Of a DNA stretch of 64,000 nucleotides, positions 1 to 9,496 are shown one piece after another. The position numbers and the translations under genes are program-made. Each line of letters begins with the position of its first letter. Position 1 is the stretch's first letter. The DNA is taken from contig JAJCXO010000189.1 of assembly GCA_029263395.1 (NCBI GenBank), positions 1 through 64,000 of the forward strand, given 5' to 3'. The DNA is from Acidobacteriota bacterium (lineage in GTDB: Bacteria > Acidobacteriota > Thermoanaerobaculia > Multivoradales > J023). The notes beneath the pieces were generated by a model, which saw only the letters and a list, made by a program, of their open reading frames with translations, made no database searches and was not told where the DNA came from.

Positions 1-972
1 GCCGTAGTCGAGCACCGCCGCGCCACGGTCCTGGAGGGTCAACATCGCCCGCACCTGCACCGCCATCGACTGTTTGGCCGGCTCGACGATGGACGATGGG
101 TCGCTGCTCTGACGCTGGCGCCAGTCCTCCAGCGTCCAGCCCTGCGGCAGGTAGCCGTTGATCGGATCGTGAGCCGAGGTCTGGTCGGTCACCACGTCCG
201 GTACGACACCACGGGCCACCAGTTCGGAGAACACATCCGCGGCATTGCCGAGTAAACCAATCGAAGTTGGGCTCCCCGACGTACGCGATGCCTCGACGAT
301 CGCCAATGCCTCATCGAGCGTCGCAGCCTTGCGATCGAGATAACGAGTGCGGAGACGAAAGTCGATCCGAGTCGGATCACATTCCACCGCGATCATAGAA
401 AAGCCCGCCATCGTCGCGGCTAGAGGCTGGGCGCCGCCCATGCCGCCGAGGCCACCGGTCAGGATCCAGCGTCCCTCCGGTGAGCCGCCGAAGTGCTGCT
501 CACCCACCGCCACAAACGTCTCGTAGGTGCCTTGGACAATCCCCTGGGTGCCAATGTAGATCCACGAGCCAGCAGTCATCTGCCCATACATCATGAGCCC
601 CTTGCGATCGAGCTCGTGGAAGTGTTCCCAGTTGGCCCACTTGGGCACCAGGTTGGAGTTGGCGATCAACACCCGTGGCGCGTCGGCATGGGTGCGAAAC
701 ACCCCCACCGGCTTGCCGCTCTGGATGAGCAACGTTTCGTCGTCTTCGAGCCGCTGCAAGGTCTCGAGGATGCGATCGAAACACTGCCAATTGCGGGCGG
801 CTCTACCGATCCCGCCGTAAACAACCAGGCTTTGAGGGTGCTCGGCAACTTCCGGATCCAGATTGTTCTGGATCATCCGGAAGGCAGCCTCGGTCAACCA
901 ACTTTTGCAACTAAGCTCGCTACCCCGGGGGGCGCGGATAACACGACTCTCGTCGAGGCGTGGATCGGTCAT
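1..972 (-). CDS. hutU: urocanate hydratase (urocanase), N-terminal part, cut by window edge
   Basis: Cytoplasmic NAD-dependent enzyme of histidine breakdown that hydrates urocanate to 4-imidazolone-5-propionate. The reading frame is open for 324 codons from the ATG at 972 to the first base of the window, so the C-terminal half lies outside. Family stretches are easy to read: [13 protein letters not shown] near the N-terminus, [16 protein letters not shown], the highly conserved [20 protein letters not shown], then [20 protein letters not shown], which belongs to the NAD-binding region. It lies 71 bp downstream of hutC in the same direction, so it is the third gene of a hutHCU unit. No damage is visible in the part present. 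Confidence 0.95.
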   Translation of the reverse strand, partial: MTDPRLDESRVIRAPRGSELSCKSWLTEAAFRMIQNNLDPEVAEHPQSLVVYGGIGRAARNWQCFDRILETLQRLEDDETLLIQSGKPVGVFRTHADAPRVLIANSNLVPKWANWEHFHELDRKGLMMYGQMTAGSWIYIGTQGIVQGTYETFVAVGEQHFGGSPEGRWILTGGLGGMGGAQPLAATMAGFSMIAVECDPTRIDFRLRTRYLDRKAATLDEALAIVEASRTSGSPTSIGLLGNAADVFSELVARGVVPDVVTDQTSAHDPINGYLPQGWTLEDWRQRQSSDPSSIVEPAKQSMAVQVRAMLTLQDRGAAVLDYG

Positions 973-1043
973 CAGCTCTCCTTTACTCTGTGGGTCCGCT
1001 GGCTGTGGCTTGGCTATGGGGTCCGGCGGCCAAAGGTCTGAAG

Positions 1044-1739
1044 TCAGAAATGACCCGCAAATCGATACCGTGATCCAGGGTGCCAGAGGCAAGCCAGTGA
1101 CGCCACCCGATCTCCTGACCAGGTGCGTCGCACGAGCAGCAACGCGGCCTCGGTGGGTGCCATGCGCAGGACTTGTGCAACCTCTGCATCGGGCTGGCGA
1201 GCCTCAATAGTGTACTCCACCCGCGCCAAGGGGGCTTCGCGCACCAGAAACTCATTCGGCGTCAACTGTTCAAAATCCTGAGCCAAATAGGCTTCGGCAA
1301 GCTCCGGCGACACCCAACGAGCTTCCAATTGGATCGGAGCCCCATCTTCGAAGTGCACCAGCCGTGAACGGGCCAAGCGCTCGCCTTCCTCGACCTCGAA
1401 CCGGGACGCCAACTCGCCAACGGCCAGCACCGGCTCGAGCGTCAGAACCTGCGAGTGATGCACATTGCCACGGGCCAGGATCTCGTCGGCAATCGAGCGG
1501 ATCTCGACCAGCGTCGAGGTGATCTTGGGCTCGGCGACGAAGGTGCCAGTACCTTTTACCCGCACCAGCACTTCATCGTCGGCTAGCTCTCGTACCGCTC
1601 GGTTGACCGTCATCCGTGCCACCCCGAAGCTGCGGGCGAGCTCGTTCTCCGACGGCACCTGATCACCCTGCGACCACAGACCACTGCGGATGTTGTCGAG
1701 AATGTGCTGTTTGATCTGCTGGTAAGCCGGCGTGCTCAT
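1044..1739 (-). CDS. hutC: HutC, GntR-family repressor of histidine utilisation
   Basis: Transcriptional repressor of the hut genes; family members are released from DNA by urocanate. The 231 residues split into an N-terminal winged helix of the GntR type (about residues 5-70: [35 protein letters not shown]) and a C-terminal UTRA effector domain (about 90-230). I chose the ATG at 1739 because GGAGG lies six bases in front of it. A GTG at 1745 in the same frame would overlap the hutH stop as GTGA but sits against the Shine-Dalgarno sequence. It lies between hutH and hutU and probably binds the two TGTCTAGACA sites upstream of hutH, giving autoregulation. Confidence 0.93.
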   Translation of the reverse strand: MSTPAYQQIKQHILDNIRSGLWSQGDQVPSENELARSFGVARMTVNRAVRELADDEVLVRVKGTGTFVAEPKITSTLVEIRSIADEILARGNVHHSQVLTLEPVLAVGELASRFEVEEGERLARSRLVHFEDGAPIQLEARWVSPELAEAYLAQDFEQLTPNEFLVREAPLARVEYTIEARQPDAEVAQVLRMAPTEAALLLVRRTWSGDRVASLACLWHPGSRYRFAGHF

Positions 1740-1741
1740 CG

Positions 1742-3277
1742 TCACCCTCCGTCGGCGGGACGATGGGGTGAATACTCGGCAAAAACTCCCTGCCGCACGG
1801 CGCTGCGCATCGCTTCGATATCGGGCGCAAAAAAACGATCCTGGTCATAGAACGCAACTCGCTCGCGGATCGCCCGCATCACAGGTTGCAATCGCTGACT
1901 GGTAGTGAGGGGAGCGCGCAGGTCGATACCTTGTGCCGCGGCAAGCAGTTCAATAGCCACAATCGTCGCCGAGTTGTCTACCAAGGTGTGCAGTTTGCGC
2001 GCCGCAAAGGTGGCCATCGAAACATGGTCTTCTTGGTTTGCCGAGGTCGGCAACGAGTCGATTGATGCCGGATGGGCAAATAGCTTGTTCTCGGACGCCA
2101 GCGCTGCCGCGGTGACCTGCGCGATCATGAAGCCAGAGTTGAGCCCACCCTCCTCGACCAAAAACGGCGGTAGACCTGAAAACGAAGAATCGATCAGCAG
2201 TGCAATTCGACGTTCCGAGAGGGCGCCGATCTCGGCGATTGCCAGCGCCAGGTTGTCAGCGGCAAAGCCGACCGGCTCGGCATGAAAATTACCGCCGGAC
2301 AACACTTCGTCGGTCTCTGGGATGATCAACGGATTGTCTGACACGCCATTGGCTTCGATCCATAGCACCCGCGCCGCCTGTTCCATCTGTCCCAGGCATG
2401 CCCCCATCACCTGCGGCTGGCAGCGCAACGAATAGGGATCTTGCACCTTGCCGCATTTGTGGTGCGAACGGTTGATCTGCGAGTCTTCGAGCAACGTCCG
2501 GTAAGCCGCCGCAACCACTGACTGCCCACGATGCCCGCGCAAGGCGTGAATGCGGGCGTCGAAGGGTTTGACGGTACCGGCGGCGGCGTCGATCGACAAG
2601 GCGCCAGCAACCACCGCCGACTCGAACACTCGTTCGGCATCAAACAGCGCCACCAACGCCAATGCCGTCGACGCCTGGGTACCGTTGAGTAAAGCCAAAC
2701 CTTCCTTTGCCGCCAAACGCATCGGCTCTCGTCCAATCCTGGACAATGCCTCGCCAGCAGGCAGGCGCTCGCCGCCCGAGGTCACCTCTCCGAAGCCGAG
2801 CAACACCGCGCTCATATGCGCCAGCGGCGCCAGGTCACCCGAAGCACCCACCGACCCCTTTTCGGGAATCACTGGCAACAGATCGGCGTTCAGTAGGGCG
2901 AGCAGAGCTTCGACCACTTCGAGCCGCACTCCGGAGTGGCCGCGGCCGAGGCTCGCAATCTTGAGCGTCAGGATCAGCCGCACCACCTCGTCGCGCATCG
3001 GGGCGCCGACCCCGACCGAGTGCGACAACACCAGATTACGCTGCAACTGTTCGAGCTGATCCCGCGGAATGTGCGTTTGCGCGAGGCGACCGAAGCCGGT
3101 GTTGATACCATAAGCTGGCTCGCCGCGCTCGACAATGCGGGCGACCGAAGCCGCCGCCCGTTCCACCGCGGCCCGGGCATCCGAGCCGAGCTCGAGCTGC
3201 CGGGATCCATCCATCCGGGCGATGGCCCGCAACTGATCAAGGGTCAGAGAGCCGGGAACCAGCGTTACTTTGCTCAT
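1742..3277 (-). CDS. hutH: histidine ammonia-lyase (histidase)
   Basis: First step of histidine catabolism: removes ammonia from L-histidine to give trans-urocanate, in the cytoplasm. The 511-residue length is normal for the family. The MIO prosthetic group forms from the Ala-Ser-Gly triad seen in [14 protein letters not shown]. Other family signatures are [10 protein letters not shown] near the N-terminus, [10 protein letters not shown] and the QEDHVSM motif. The ATG at 3277 ([11 protein letters not shown]) is preferred over an upstream in-frame start at 3358: the longer form would add 27 atypical residues and would place both HutC operators inside the coding region. The gene heads the hutHCU unit, and its stop is two bases from the hutC ATG. 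Confidence 0.96.
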   Translation of the reverse strand: MSKVTLVPGSLTLDQLRAIARMDGSRQLELGSDARAAVERAAASVARIVERGEPAYGINTGFGRLAQTHIPRDQLEQLQRNLVLSHSVGVGAPMRDEVVRLILTLKIASLGRGHSGVRLEVVEALLALLNADLLPVIPEKGSVGASGDLAPLAHMSAVLLGFGEVTSGGERLPAGEALSRIGREPMRLAAKEGLALLNGTQASTALALVALFDAERVFESAVVAGALSIDAAAGTVKPFDARIHALRGHRGQSVVAAAYRTLLEDSQINRSHHKCGKVQDPYSLRCQPQVMGACLGQMEQAARVLWIEANGVSDNPLIIPETDEVLSGGNFHAEPVGFAADNLALAIAEIGALSERRIALLIDSSFSGLPPFLVEEGGLNSGFMIAQVTAAALASENKLFAHPASIDSLPTSANQEDHVSMATFAARKLHTLVDNSATIVAIELLAAAQGIDLRAPLTTSQRLQPVMRAIRERVAFYDQDRFFAPDIEAMRSAVRQGVFAEYSPHRPADGG

Positions 3278-3287
3278 AATCACATCC

Positions 3288-3297
3288 TGTCTAGACA
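3288..3297. promoter_or_regulatory. HutC-type operator, proximal copy
   Basis: Perfect 10-bp palindrome TGTCTAGACA, within the 13-bp context CCTGTCTAGACAA, ten bases upstream of the hutH start. It matches the TGT-N4-ACA symmetry bound by HutC/GntR regulators. An identical 13-mer lies exactly 36 bp further upstream. The link to HutC is inferred from the adjacent hutC gene. Confidence 0.75.
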
Positions 3298-3303
3298 ACT
3301 GCT

Positions 3304-3320
3304 TGATCCTAGCTGGATCA
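3304..3320. repeat. inverted repeat between the two HutC operators
   Basis: TGATCC-TAGCT-GGATCA, a perfect 6-bp inverted repeat with a five-base centre, lying between the two TGTCTAGACA operators. It could be a binding site for a second regulator or part of the promoter architecture; nothing else identifies it. Confidence 0.4.
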
Positions 3321-3323
3321 CCC

Positions 3324-3333
3324 TGTCTAGACA
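3324..3333. promoter_or_regulatory. HutC-type operator, distal copy
   Basis: Second perfect TGTCTAGACA, 36 bp from the first and also within CCTGTCTAGACAA. A TTGACG hexamer on the minus strand lies a further 20 bp or so upstream (around 3353-3358) and may be the -35 of the hut promoter, which would put this operator over the -10 region. No good -10 match is visible. Confidence 0.72.
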
Positions 3334-3483
3334 AGCTTCTCGGAGCCATTCCCGTCAACCTCGCATAGAATGAAGCGAATACAAGCTGCCCCTGAGCCGT
3401 ATCGATTCATGGAACCCGTTTGCCCACGTGATCTGACGTCTGGAGTCGTCTTTCAGCTCCCATCTCGCGAAGGAGACCAGCCC

Positions 3484-4350
3484 ATGCATCTGCCTGAGAC
3501 TCAAAACCTATTCCGCTCTCACAAAACCCGAATATTGTTAACTGTCGGCTCAACTTGCGCCCTACTGCTCAGTCTGGTCCCGTCAGCGTTTGCCCAAAGC
3601 GGCCGTGGCTCGCACGATCACGCGACGCGTGCGCATCGCAGCCATGTCAGCGGTGGCCATGGCTACAACAGTCACGGTTTCGGTGGTCACGGCTTCGGCG
3701 GTCACGGATTCGGTACACACCGTTATGGCTATCAGGGCTCGGATACTCATCGCACCCAATATGGGTCGATCTGGGGGCACGGCTACGGCTCGCTCTTCGG
3801 CGGCCATGGTTTCTTGGTGACACGACAGAGCCGTGGGCACTTAGGCGGCTTTGGCTACTTCGCCGGGCAGAACAACCGCGGCAACCATGGCAACCAACTT
3901 CGGTCGATCGGACATCCCAGCCGCTGGCTTTATGACGCCCCCTATCTCTCGTCCTATTACGCAAGCCCGTATTACACCTACAAGTCGACCTCACCGACCG
4001 CTCCCACCTCACCGATCACCGGTTACGACGGCACCATCGGCTCCTACCTTGGCTACGAACCGCTGCCGGTGAAAAAAGTCGACAACGCGCCGGAATCAGC
4101 AGAAATCGACGCTCGACAACAACCCGCAAGCGTACTCGTCGCCATCGAACCTGGTGACGCCTCGGTTTACCTCGATGGCAACTTCCTCGGCGTCGCCTCG
4201 GACTTGCCGCAAACCTTGCTCGTGGCTCCCGGGGCCCATCGGCTCGAGGCCGCCCGTCCCGGCTACGAATCTCTCGAGCTCGAACTCGACGTCACCGCGG
4301 GTGAAACCTTCGAGATCCGGCAGAGCTTGAAAACAGCCGGATCGAACTAG
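3484..4350 (+). CDS. secreted Gly/His-rich protein with C-terminal PEGA domain
   Basis: Predicted exported protein of 288 residues. The ATG at 3484 is preceded by AAGGAG with eight-base spacing; an in-frame start at 3370 would add 38 residues without a signal. A signal peptide is visible (ILLTVGSTCALLLSLVPSAFAQ). It is followed by a low-complexity region with repeats of GGHGF and many His, Gly and Tyr residues, then a PEGA domain over the last 75 residues or so (SVLVAIEPGDASVYLDGNFL ... PGAHRLEAARPGYES). PEGA domains are common in surface proteins of Acidobacteriota and Myxococcota. The gene is divergent from hutH and convergent with the copper operon, ten bases from its last gene. The His-rich part could bind metal, but no function is known. 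Confidence 0.8.
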   Translation: MHLPETQNLFRSHKTRILLTVGSTCALLLSLVPSAFAQSGRGSHDHATRAHRSHVSGGHGYNSHGFGGHGFGGHGFGTHRYGYQGSDTHRTQYGSIWGHGYGSLFGGHGFLVTRQSRGHLGGFGYFAGQNNRGNHGNQLRSIGHPSRWLYDAPYLSSYYASPYYTYKSTSPTAPTSPITGYDGTIGSYLGYEPLPVKKVDNAPESAEIDARQQPASVLVAIEPGDASVYLDGNFLGVASDLPQTLLVAPGAHRLEAARPGYESLELELDVTAGETFEIRQSLKTAGSN

Positions 4351-4360
4351 ATGCCGTGGC

Positions 4361-5638
4361 TCAGCCAAGTGGAACCAGGCCCGACCGCAACTCGGAAGGG
4401 TCCGACGCCTCGACCCAGACAAACACCAACTGATCTCCGCTGCGCACCATCCGAGGCACACCCGCCGACCGCTCCGCCGTCGTCGATGCGATGACGTTCA
4501 GCGGTCCGCGCTCTCCGGTCACAGAGATGCGTCGCCAGCGCACTTCGGCACCGCTTTCGGTCGACCCCAACCAACTGACCAAGGCGCTGCCTTGGGCGTC
4601 GATCTCGACGTCAACACGGCCGAGCGGCGCCTCGTCGTCGACCACAACCGCCTCGCCAAAGTGAACCGCCGCGTCGCTCGAGAACACCACTTGGACCCGA
4701 GGACGATTCTCGGCAGCGCTGAACCAGGCGACCACAACCTGCTCACCGTCAGCGGCAATTGCCGGCCCATTCACCGGACAGCCGTTGATCTGCCAGCCGT
4801 CGTCATGAATCAAGATCGACTCGCTCCAGCCTTCCGGGGTCGCCCGCATCACAGCGATGTCACGGACCTCGCTGGTGCTGCGGTCGCGGTAGACCACCAC
4901 TGGCCCGCTCGACGCCGAGGTGGCATCGGTTGCACAACACTCGCAGACCTGCCGATCGAGGACCTCACTTGTGGCGGGTGCCCCACCGTCCAGGCGCGTG
5001 GTGCGCAGTTGCATCGCGCCGCCGTCCATCATAGCCCGGCCGTCGAGCCAAAAGGCTTGGATTCCACCGGTCGCCAGGGATGCATAGGAGACGAAACCAT
5101 GTTCGGTCGGTGAAGCATCGTCGTGTAACAGACCGATCTCTTCCCAGGCCTCGCCGTCGCCGGTCGCACCGACGGTTGATCGCGCCAACGCAGCACCATA
5201 GGCATAGGTATCACCGCCAAGCTTGCTCAGCCAGTGGGCGTAACGGGTGCCATCAGTCGCTTCGACCACTCCCGGCAGGTCCGCCCAATTGGCGAAAAAT
5301 CCATCGCCCGAGGTGATCAACTGCGCCGGCGTCCAGCGTTCGCCATCGAGGGTTGACACGAAGAGGCTGTGTCCGGTGCCGTCTGCCAGACCAACACCGT
5401 CCACCAGGGGTTCGAGCCAGGTCAGCGCAACACCGTCACGGCCGACCGCGAGATTGGGCGCCATCGCCCCAGGCCCCGAGGGCGGGTCGACCCGTTGCAG
5501 CTCACTGCCAACCGCCTCTTCAGACGCCACGGACTCCACAGCCGCCACAGACTCTGCGGTCTGGGGCGGCTCCGCGCTGCACGCGCTCCAGACCACACCC
5601 GCCACGAGAATCCAACTCGGCAACCTGCGACGGATCAT
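4361..5638 (-). CDS. secreted propeller-like lipoprotein at the end of the copper operon
   Basis: 425 residues from the ATG at 5638, which has AAGGAG seven bases upstream; an in-frame start at 5674 has no such support. The N-terminus looks like a lipoprotein signal (RRLPSWILVAGVVWSAC, with a poor lipobox because Trp is at -3). The body has recurring short beta-rich segments (NLAVGRDGVALTWLEP, GPVVVYRDRS, GPAIAADGEQVVVAWFS) typical of sialidase/BNR-like beta-propellers. A CECCATD cluster near residue 240 is a possible metal site or disulfide knot. It is the last gene of the Cus operon, 32 bp behind the DUF3347-like gene, which suggests an envelope role linked to copper. Its exact function is unknown. 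Confidence 0.7.
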   Translation of the reverse strand: MIRRRLPSWILVAGVVWSACSAEPPQTAESVAAVESVASEEAVGSELQRVDPPSGPGAMAPNLAVGRDGVALTWLEPLVDGVGLADGTGHSLFVSTLDGERWTPAQLITSGDGFFANWADLPGVVEATDGTRYAHWLSKLGGDTYAYGAALARSTVGATGDGEAWEEIGLLHDDASPTEHGFVSYASLATGGIQAFWLDGRAMMDGGAMQLRTTRLDGGAPATSEVLDRQVCECCATDATSASSGPVVVYRDRSTSEVRDIAVMRATPEGWSESILIHDDGWQINGCPVNGPAIAADGEQVVVAWFSAAENRPRVQVVFSSDAAVHFGEAVVVDDEAPLGRVDVEIDAQGSALVSWLGSTESGAEVRWRRISVTGERGPLNVIASTTAERSAGVPRMVRSGDQLVFVWVEASDPSELRSGLVPLG

Positions 5639-5670
5639 GATTCGGCTCCTTCGTCTCGCCACCGCGGCGC

Positions 5671-6201
5671 TCAACCGTCGACAACCTCACCACAAAGAGG
5701 CATCGAGGGACCGTAATATGGATTCCCGAGCTCACCCTCCGGCTGCAGCCAAGACCGTTTGGCCATCGAACAGTAGGCTACTACCGGCTTGTCATCACCC
5801 ATCGCCGCCTTGCGAAAGCGGACCAAAGGCTTGGACAACTCGTAGAACGCGTCACGGACGGCTTCGAGGGTATCAGCTCGAGCCAAGTCGGCCGCCGCCG
5901 CAGACAGTTTAGGCAACAACAATCGCGCCTCAGTTGCTTGATCGGCGTGAACCCCAGCACGCTCTGCCGACCAGTTGGCTTCGAGACGCTCGAGGATGCC
6001 GCCGATCTCCTGGCCATGCGCAGCAACGTCCTGGGTAGTATTGGCGACCAAAGAGATCCGTACCGCTTCGTAGTGCTGGAGGATCGCGTCGAAGGCGGTG
6101 CCTTCGGCAGCTTCAGCAGCGCTTGCGGACGTCGCAACACAAAGCCACGATGCCGCGAGAAGGGCAACCGACTTGCGGGTTTTCCGAACAGGGTTTCTCA
6201 T
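5671..6201 (-). CDS. DUF3347-like periplasmic protein of the copper operon
   Basis: 176 residues with a signal peptide (SVALLAASWLCVATSASAAEA). The ATG at 6201 has AAAGGA about seven bases upstream; a start 21 bases earlier would swallow that site. The middle is helical (YEAVRISLVANTTQDVAAH; AFYELSKPLVRF). The C-terminus reads VAYCSMAKRSWLQ ... NPYYGPSMPLCGEV, matching the YCPMA...W...NPYYG...M..CG pattern of DUF3347 proteins, which are often encoded beside or fused to CusB-type adaptors. The conserved Cys and Met residues suggest periplasmic copper or silver handling. It is separated from cusA by 112 bp containing two hairpins. Confidence 0.75.
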   Translation of the reverse strand: MRNPVRKTRKSVALLAASWLCVATSASAAEAAEGTAFDAILQHYEAVRISLVANTTQDVAAHGQEIGGILERLEANWSAERAGVHADQATEARLLLPKLSAAAADLARADTLEAVRDAFYELSKPLVRFRKAAMGDDKPVVAYCSMAKRSWLQPEGELGNPYYGPSMPLCGEVVDG

Positions 6202-6233
6202 GATGTTTCCTTTCTGTTTCAACGTACGTCTCT

Positions 6234-6248
6234 CGTCCCAGCGGGACG
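6234..6248. other. small hairpin between cusA and the DUF3347-like gene
   Basis: CGTCCC-AGC-GGGACG, a perfect 6-bp stem with a three-base loop. No T-tract follows on the minus strand, so it is not a clear terminator. It may influence transcript stability between operon segments. Confidence 0.4.
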
Positions 6249-6259
6249 TTATGACTGAG

Positions 6260-6279
6260 CGAGGGATTTCAATCCCTCG
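6260..6279. other. inverted repeat between cusA and the DUF3347-like gene
   Basis: CGAGGGATT-TC-AATCCCTCG, a perfect 9-bp inverted repeat about 35 bases after the cusA stop. It lacks a T-tract in either direction. An mRNA-processing hairpin, weak terminator or protein-binding site are all possible. Confidence 0.45.
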
Positions 6280-6313
6280 AAGGGTCCGCGATTAGGCATC
6301 AGGTGCCTGGGGA

Positions 6314-9300
6314 TCACGTCGACTCCTCGGGGGCCGCGGTTTTCTTTTCTCCGTCGGTGCCCTCAACGGGCTCGGGATCGGCTACGAACAAGGAGGTTTT
6401 CTCGAGACCACCCCCCCGCCACACGAAGTAGATGGCAGGGAAAACAATCAAGATGGCAACAAACGACGTGAACACGCCGCCGACCATCGGTGCGGCGATC
6501 CGGCGCATGACGTCGGAGCCAGCGCCGGTTGACCACAGAATCGGCACCAGCGAAAAGAAGGTGGCGGCAACAGTCATCATTTTGGGACGGATCCTGCGCA
6601 CCGCTCCGTGATCCACCGCCTCGCGCAAGTGCGAATAGGTGATCATGCGGCCCCGCTGCTGCCAAGACTCGTAGGCCAAGTCCAGATAGAGCAACATCAC
6701 CACCCCGTTCTCCGTCGCCAGACCGGCGAGGGCAATAACACCCACCACCACCGCCACCGACCAGTTGTAGTTCAGGAAATCCATCAACCAGATCGATCCG
6801 ACCAGCGAAAACGGGATCGCCGACAGCACCATGGCGGTTTTGACGACCGATTTGGTGTGGACATACAGAATCAGAATGATCAGCAGCATAGTGATCGGGA
6901 CGATGATCGCCAGCCGGGCTTTGGCTCGTTGCATGTACTCGTACTGGCCAGACCAGAAGATGGTGTACCCCGGGGGTATTTCGACATTGGCGGCAACCTC
7001 CCGTTGGGCACGTTCCACCCAGGTACCAACGTCAACCCCCCGCAAGTCGACGTAAACCCAGGCGTTGGGGCGGGCACCCTCGGATTTGATGCCCGGTGGC
7101 CCCTCTCGAATCTGTAAGCTGGCGACCTGGCGTAGCGGAATCTGACCGCCATTGGGAGTCATCACCAGAATGTCTTCGAGCGCCTCTGGGTTGTCGCGCA
7201 GCTCCCGCGGGTAACGCACATTGATCGGATAACGCTCCAGTCCCTCGACCGTCCACGACACATTCATCCCGCCCACCGCCGACTGGATGACGTCTTGCAC
7301 ATCACCCACGCGCAGCCCAAAACGAGCTGCCGCTTCACGGTCGATATCAAAGTCCAGGTAGCTGCCCCCCATCACTCGCTCGGCATAAGCCGACAAGGTT
7401 CCCGGCAACGGCTTGACCACACTTTCCACCTGCTCAGCGAGCGCTTCCAGGGTGCGCAGATCCGGGCCACCAATTTTGATACCGACCGGCGTCTTGATGC
7501 CGGTGGACAGCATGTCGATACGAGTTTTGATCGGCATGGTCCAGGCGTTGGTCAGGCCGGGGATCTGAATCGCTTGATCCATCTCCGCAACCAACGCATC
7601 GCGGGTCAGCCCTGGTCGCCACTCACTCGGGTCCTTGAGGATGATGGTGGTTTCGATCATCGACAACGGCGCCGGGTCGGTGGCGGTCTCGGCGCGACCG
7701 ACCTTGCCGAACACCGACTCGACTTCCGGAAAGGTCCGAATGATCTTGTCAGTCTGCTGCAAAATCTCCCGCGCCTTGGTGATCGACAGGCCAGGGAAGG
7801 TGGTCGGCATGTACAACAAATCACCTTCCCACAGCGGCGGCATGAACTCCGAGCCGATCCGACTCAACGGCACAACCGTCAGCGCCAACACTCCGATCAT
7901 CGCGACGATCACCAACCACCGCCAACGCAGCGCCAGATTCAAGATCGGCGTGTACAGAAAACTCAACAGTCGGGAGACTGGATTCTTGGTTTCGCTGCGG
8001 ATCTTGCCGCGCACGAACCAATACATCAGCACCGGCACCACCGTCACCGCCAGGATGGATGCCATGCCCATGGCATAAGTTTTGGTGAAGGCCAGGGGCT
8101 TGAACAGCCGGCCTTCCTGGGCTTGCAACGTGAACACCGGCATGAACGAAACGGTGATGATCAGCAGGGTGAAAAACAGCGTCGGCCCAACTTCTTGCGC
8201 GCTTCGCAAGATGATTTCGAAGTGCGATCGTTTGCCCTGCCACTTCTCATAATGTTTGTGGGCGTTCTCCACCATGATGATGGCGGCGTCCACCAACACC
8301 CCAATCGAGATCGCGATACCGCCCAAAGACATGATGTTGGCGCCCAGCCCCTGCAGCCGCATGAGGATGAAAGCCAGCAGAATCGACAGCGGGATCGACA
8401 CGATGGCAACCAACGCCGAGCGAAAGTGCAGCAAGAACACGATGCACACCAACGACACGACCAGCATTTCTTCCAACAAGGTGTCGGTGAGAGTGGCGAT
8501 GGCGCGATCGATCAAACCGGTTCGGTCGTAGGCGACCTCAATTTTGACGCCGTCGGGCAAACCCGCTTCGAGCTCGGCCAACCGCGCTTTGACCCGTTCG
8601 ATGGTGGCGCGGGTGTCGGCACCAGCCCGCACCACGACGATGCCGCCCACGGTCTCCCCTTCGCCGTTCCAATCGGCCAAACCGCGTCGGATCTCTGGCC
8701 CAATCGTCACCCGTGCAACATCCCGCAGCAGGACGGGCACTCCTCCCGGGCCCGTCGTGAGCACCACCTGCTCGAGATCTTCGACATTCTCGATATAGCC
8801 GCGGCCACGGACCATGTACTCCCGCTCGGCCATCTCGACCAACCGGCCACCCACATCGATATTCGACTGCTGGATCGCTTGTTTGACCGCCTTCAGGCCG
8901 ATGCCGTACGCCCGCATCCGAATCGGATCCACCTCAACTTGATACTGGCGCACGAAGCCACCGATCGACGCCACCTCCGAAACCCCGTCAACCGACGACA
9001 GGGCGTATTGCAGATACCAATCCTGCAGGCTGCGCAGCTCGGCCAAGGAGTGACTGGGCGAGTTGAGCACGTACATGAAGGCCCACCCCACCCCGGTGGC
9101 ATCGGGGCCGAGCTGGGGTGTCACCCCTGGCGGCAGCTTGCCGGTCAACCCCGACAAATACTCGAGCACCCGCGAGCGCGCCCAATAGAGATCGGTACCG
9201 TCTTCGAAGATCACGTAAACGAACGAGAAGCCGAAAAACGAATAACCGCGCACCACCTTGGCGAAGGGCACCGCCAACATTTTGGAGGTGATCGGATACG

Positions 9301-9496
9301 TCACCTGATCCTCGATCACCTCCGGCGCCTGGCCGGGAAACTCGGTGTAGAGGATCACCTGCACATCCGAGAGATCCGGAATCGCGTCGATCCGAGTCTC
9401 GCTGATCGACCACAGGCCACCGATGACCGTCAGCACAACGGCAACAACCACCAGCAGCTGGTTGCGTAGTGACCACTCGATGAGGCGATTCAGCAT
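6314..9496 (-). CDS. cusA: CusA-type heavy-metal RND transporter (Cu+/Ag+ efflux)
   Basis: Inner-membrane proton-driven pump of 1,060 residues, normal for HME-RND proteins. The N-terminal membrane helix (LLVVVAVVLTVIGGLWS), the early FPGQAPEVIEDQVTYPIT and the GYSFFGFSFVYVIFEDG stretch are typical. The segment TRIDMLSTGIKTPVGIKI carries the methionine used by CusA/SilA for monovalent copper and silver, which separates it from CzcA-type zinc/cobalt pumps. Charged residues within the membrane helices (GGIAISIGVLVDAAIIMVEN) fit the proton relay. The ATG shares one base with the cusB stop (TAATG), so the two are translationally coupled. Confidence 0.94.
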   Translation of the reverse strand: MLNRLIEWSLRNQLLVVVAVVLTVIGGLWSISETRIDAIPDLSDVQVILYTEFPGQAPEVIEDQVTYPITSKMLAVPFAKVVRGYSFFGFSFVYVIFEDGTDLYWARSRVLEYLSGLTGKLPPGVTPQLGPDATGVGWAFMYVLNSPSHSLAELRSLQDWYLQYALSSVDGVSEVASIGGFVRQYQVEVDPIRMRAYGIGLKAVKQAIQQSNIDVGGRLVEMAEREYMVRGRGYIENVEDLEQVVLTTGPGGVPVLLRDVARVTIGPEIRRGLADWNGEGETVGGIVVVRAGADTRATIERVKARLAELEAGLPDGVKIEVAYDRTGLIDRAIATLTDTLLEEMLVVSLVCIVFLLHFRSALVAIVSIPLSILLAFILMRLQGLGANIMSLGGIAISIGVLVDAAIIMVENAHKHYEKWQGKRSHFEIILRSAQEVGPTLFFTLLIITVSFMPVFTLQAQEGRLFKPLAFTKTYAMGMASILAVTVVPVLMYWFVRGKIRSETKNPVSRLLSFLYTPILNLALRWRWLVIVAMIGVLALTVVPLSRIGSEFMPPLWEGDLLYMPTTFPGLSITKAREILQQTDKIIRTFPEVESVFGKVGRAETATDPAPLSMIETTIILKDPSEWRPGLTRDALVAEMDQAIQIPGLTNAWTMPIKTRIDMLSTGIKTPVGIKIGGPDLRTLEALAEQVESVVKPLPGTLSAYAERVMGGSYLDFDIDREAAARFGLRVGDVQDVIQSAVGGMNVSWTVEGLERYPINVRYPRELRDNPEALEDILVMTPNGGQIPLRQVASLQIREGPPGIKSEGARPNAWVYVDLRGVDVGTWVERAQREVAANVEIPPGYTIFWSGQYEYMQRAKARLAIIVPITMLLIILILYVHTKSVVKTAMVLSAIPFSLVGSIWLMDFLNYNWSVAVVVGVIALAGLATENGVVMLLYLDLAYESWQQRGRMITYSHLREAVDHGAVRRIRPKMMTVAATFFSLVPILWSTGAGSDVMRRIAAPMVGGVFTSFVAILIVFPAIYFVWRGGGLEKTSLFVADPEPVEGTDGEKKTAAPEEST

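Noticed and set aside
493-1041. 182-codon plus-strand frame over hutU
   Set aside because: Antisense to the conserved urocanase frame, which has unmistakable family motifs.
7295-9469. 724-codon open frame on the plus strand
   Set aside because: It is exactly antisense to cusA; the His/Arg/Gln-rich translation shows no domain, as expected for a mirror frame of GC-rich coding DNA.
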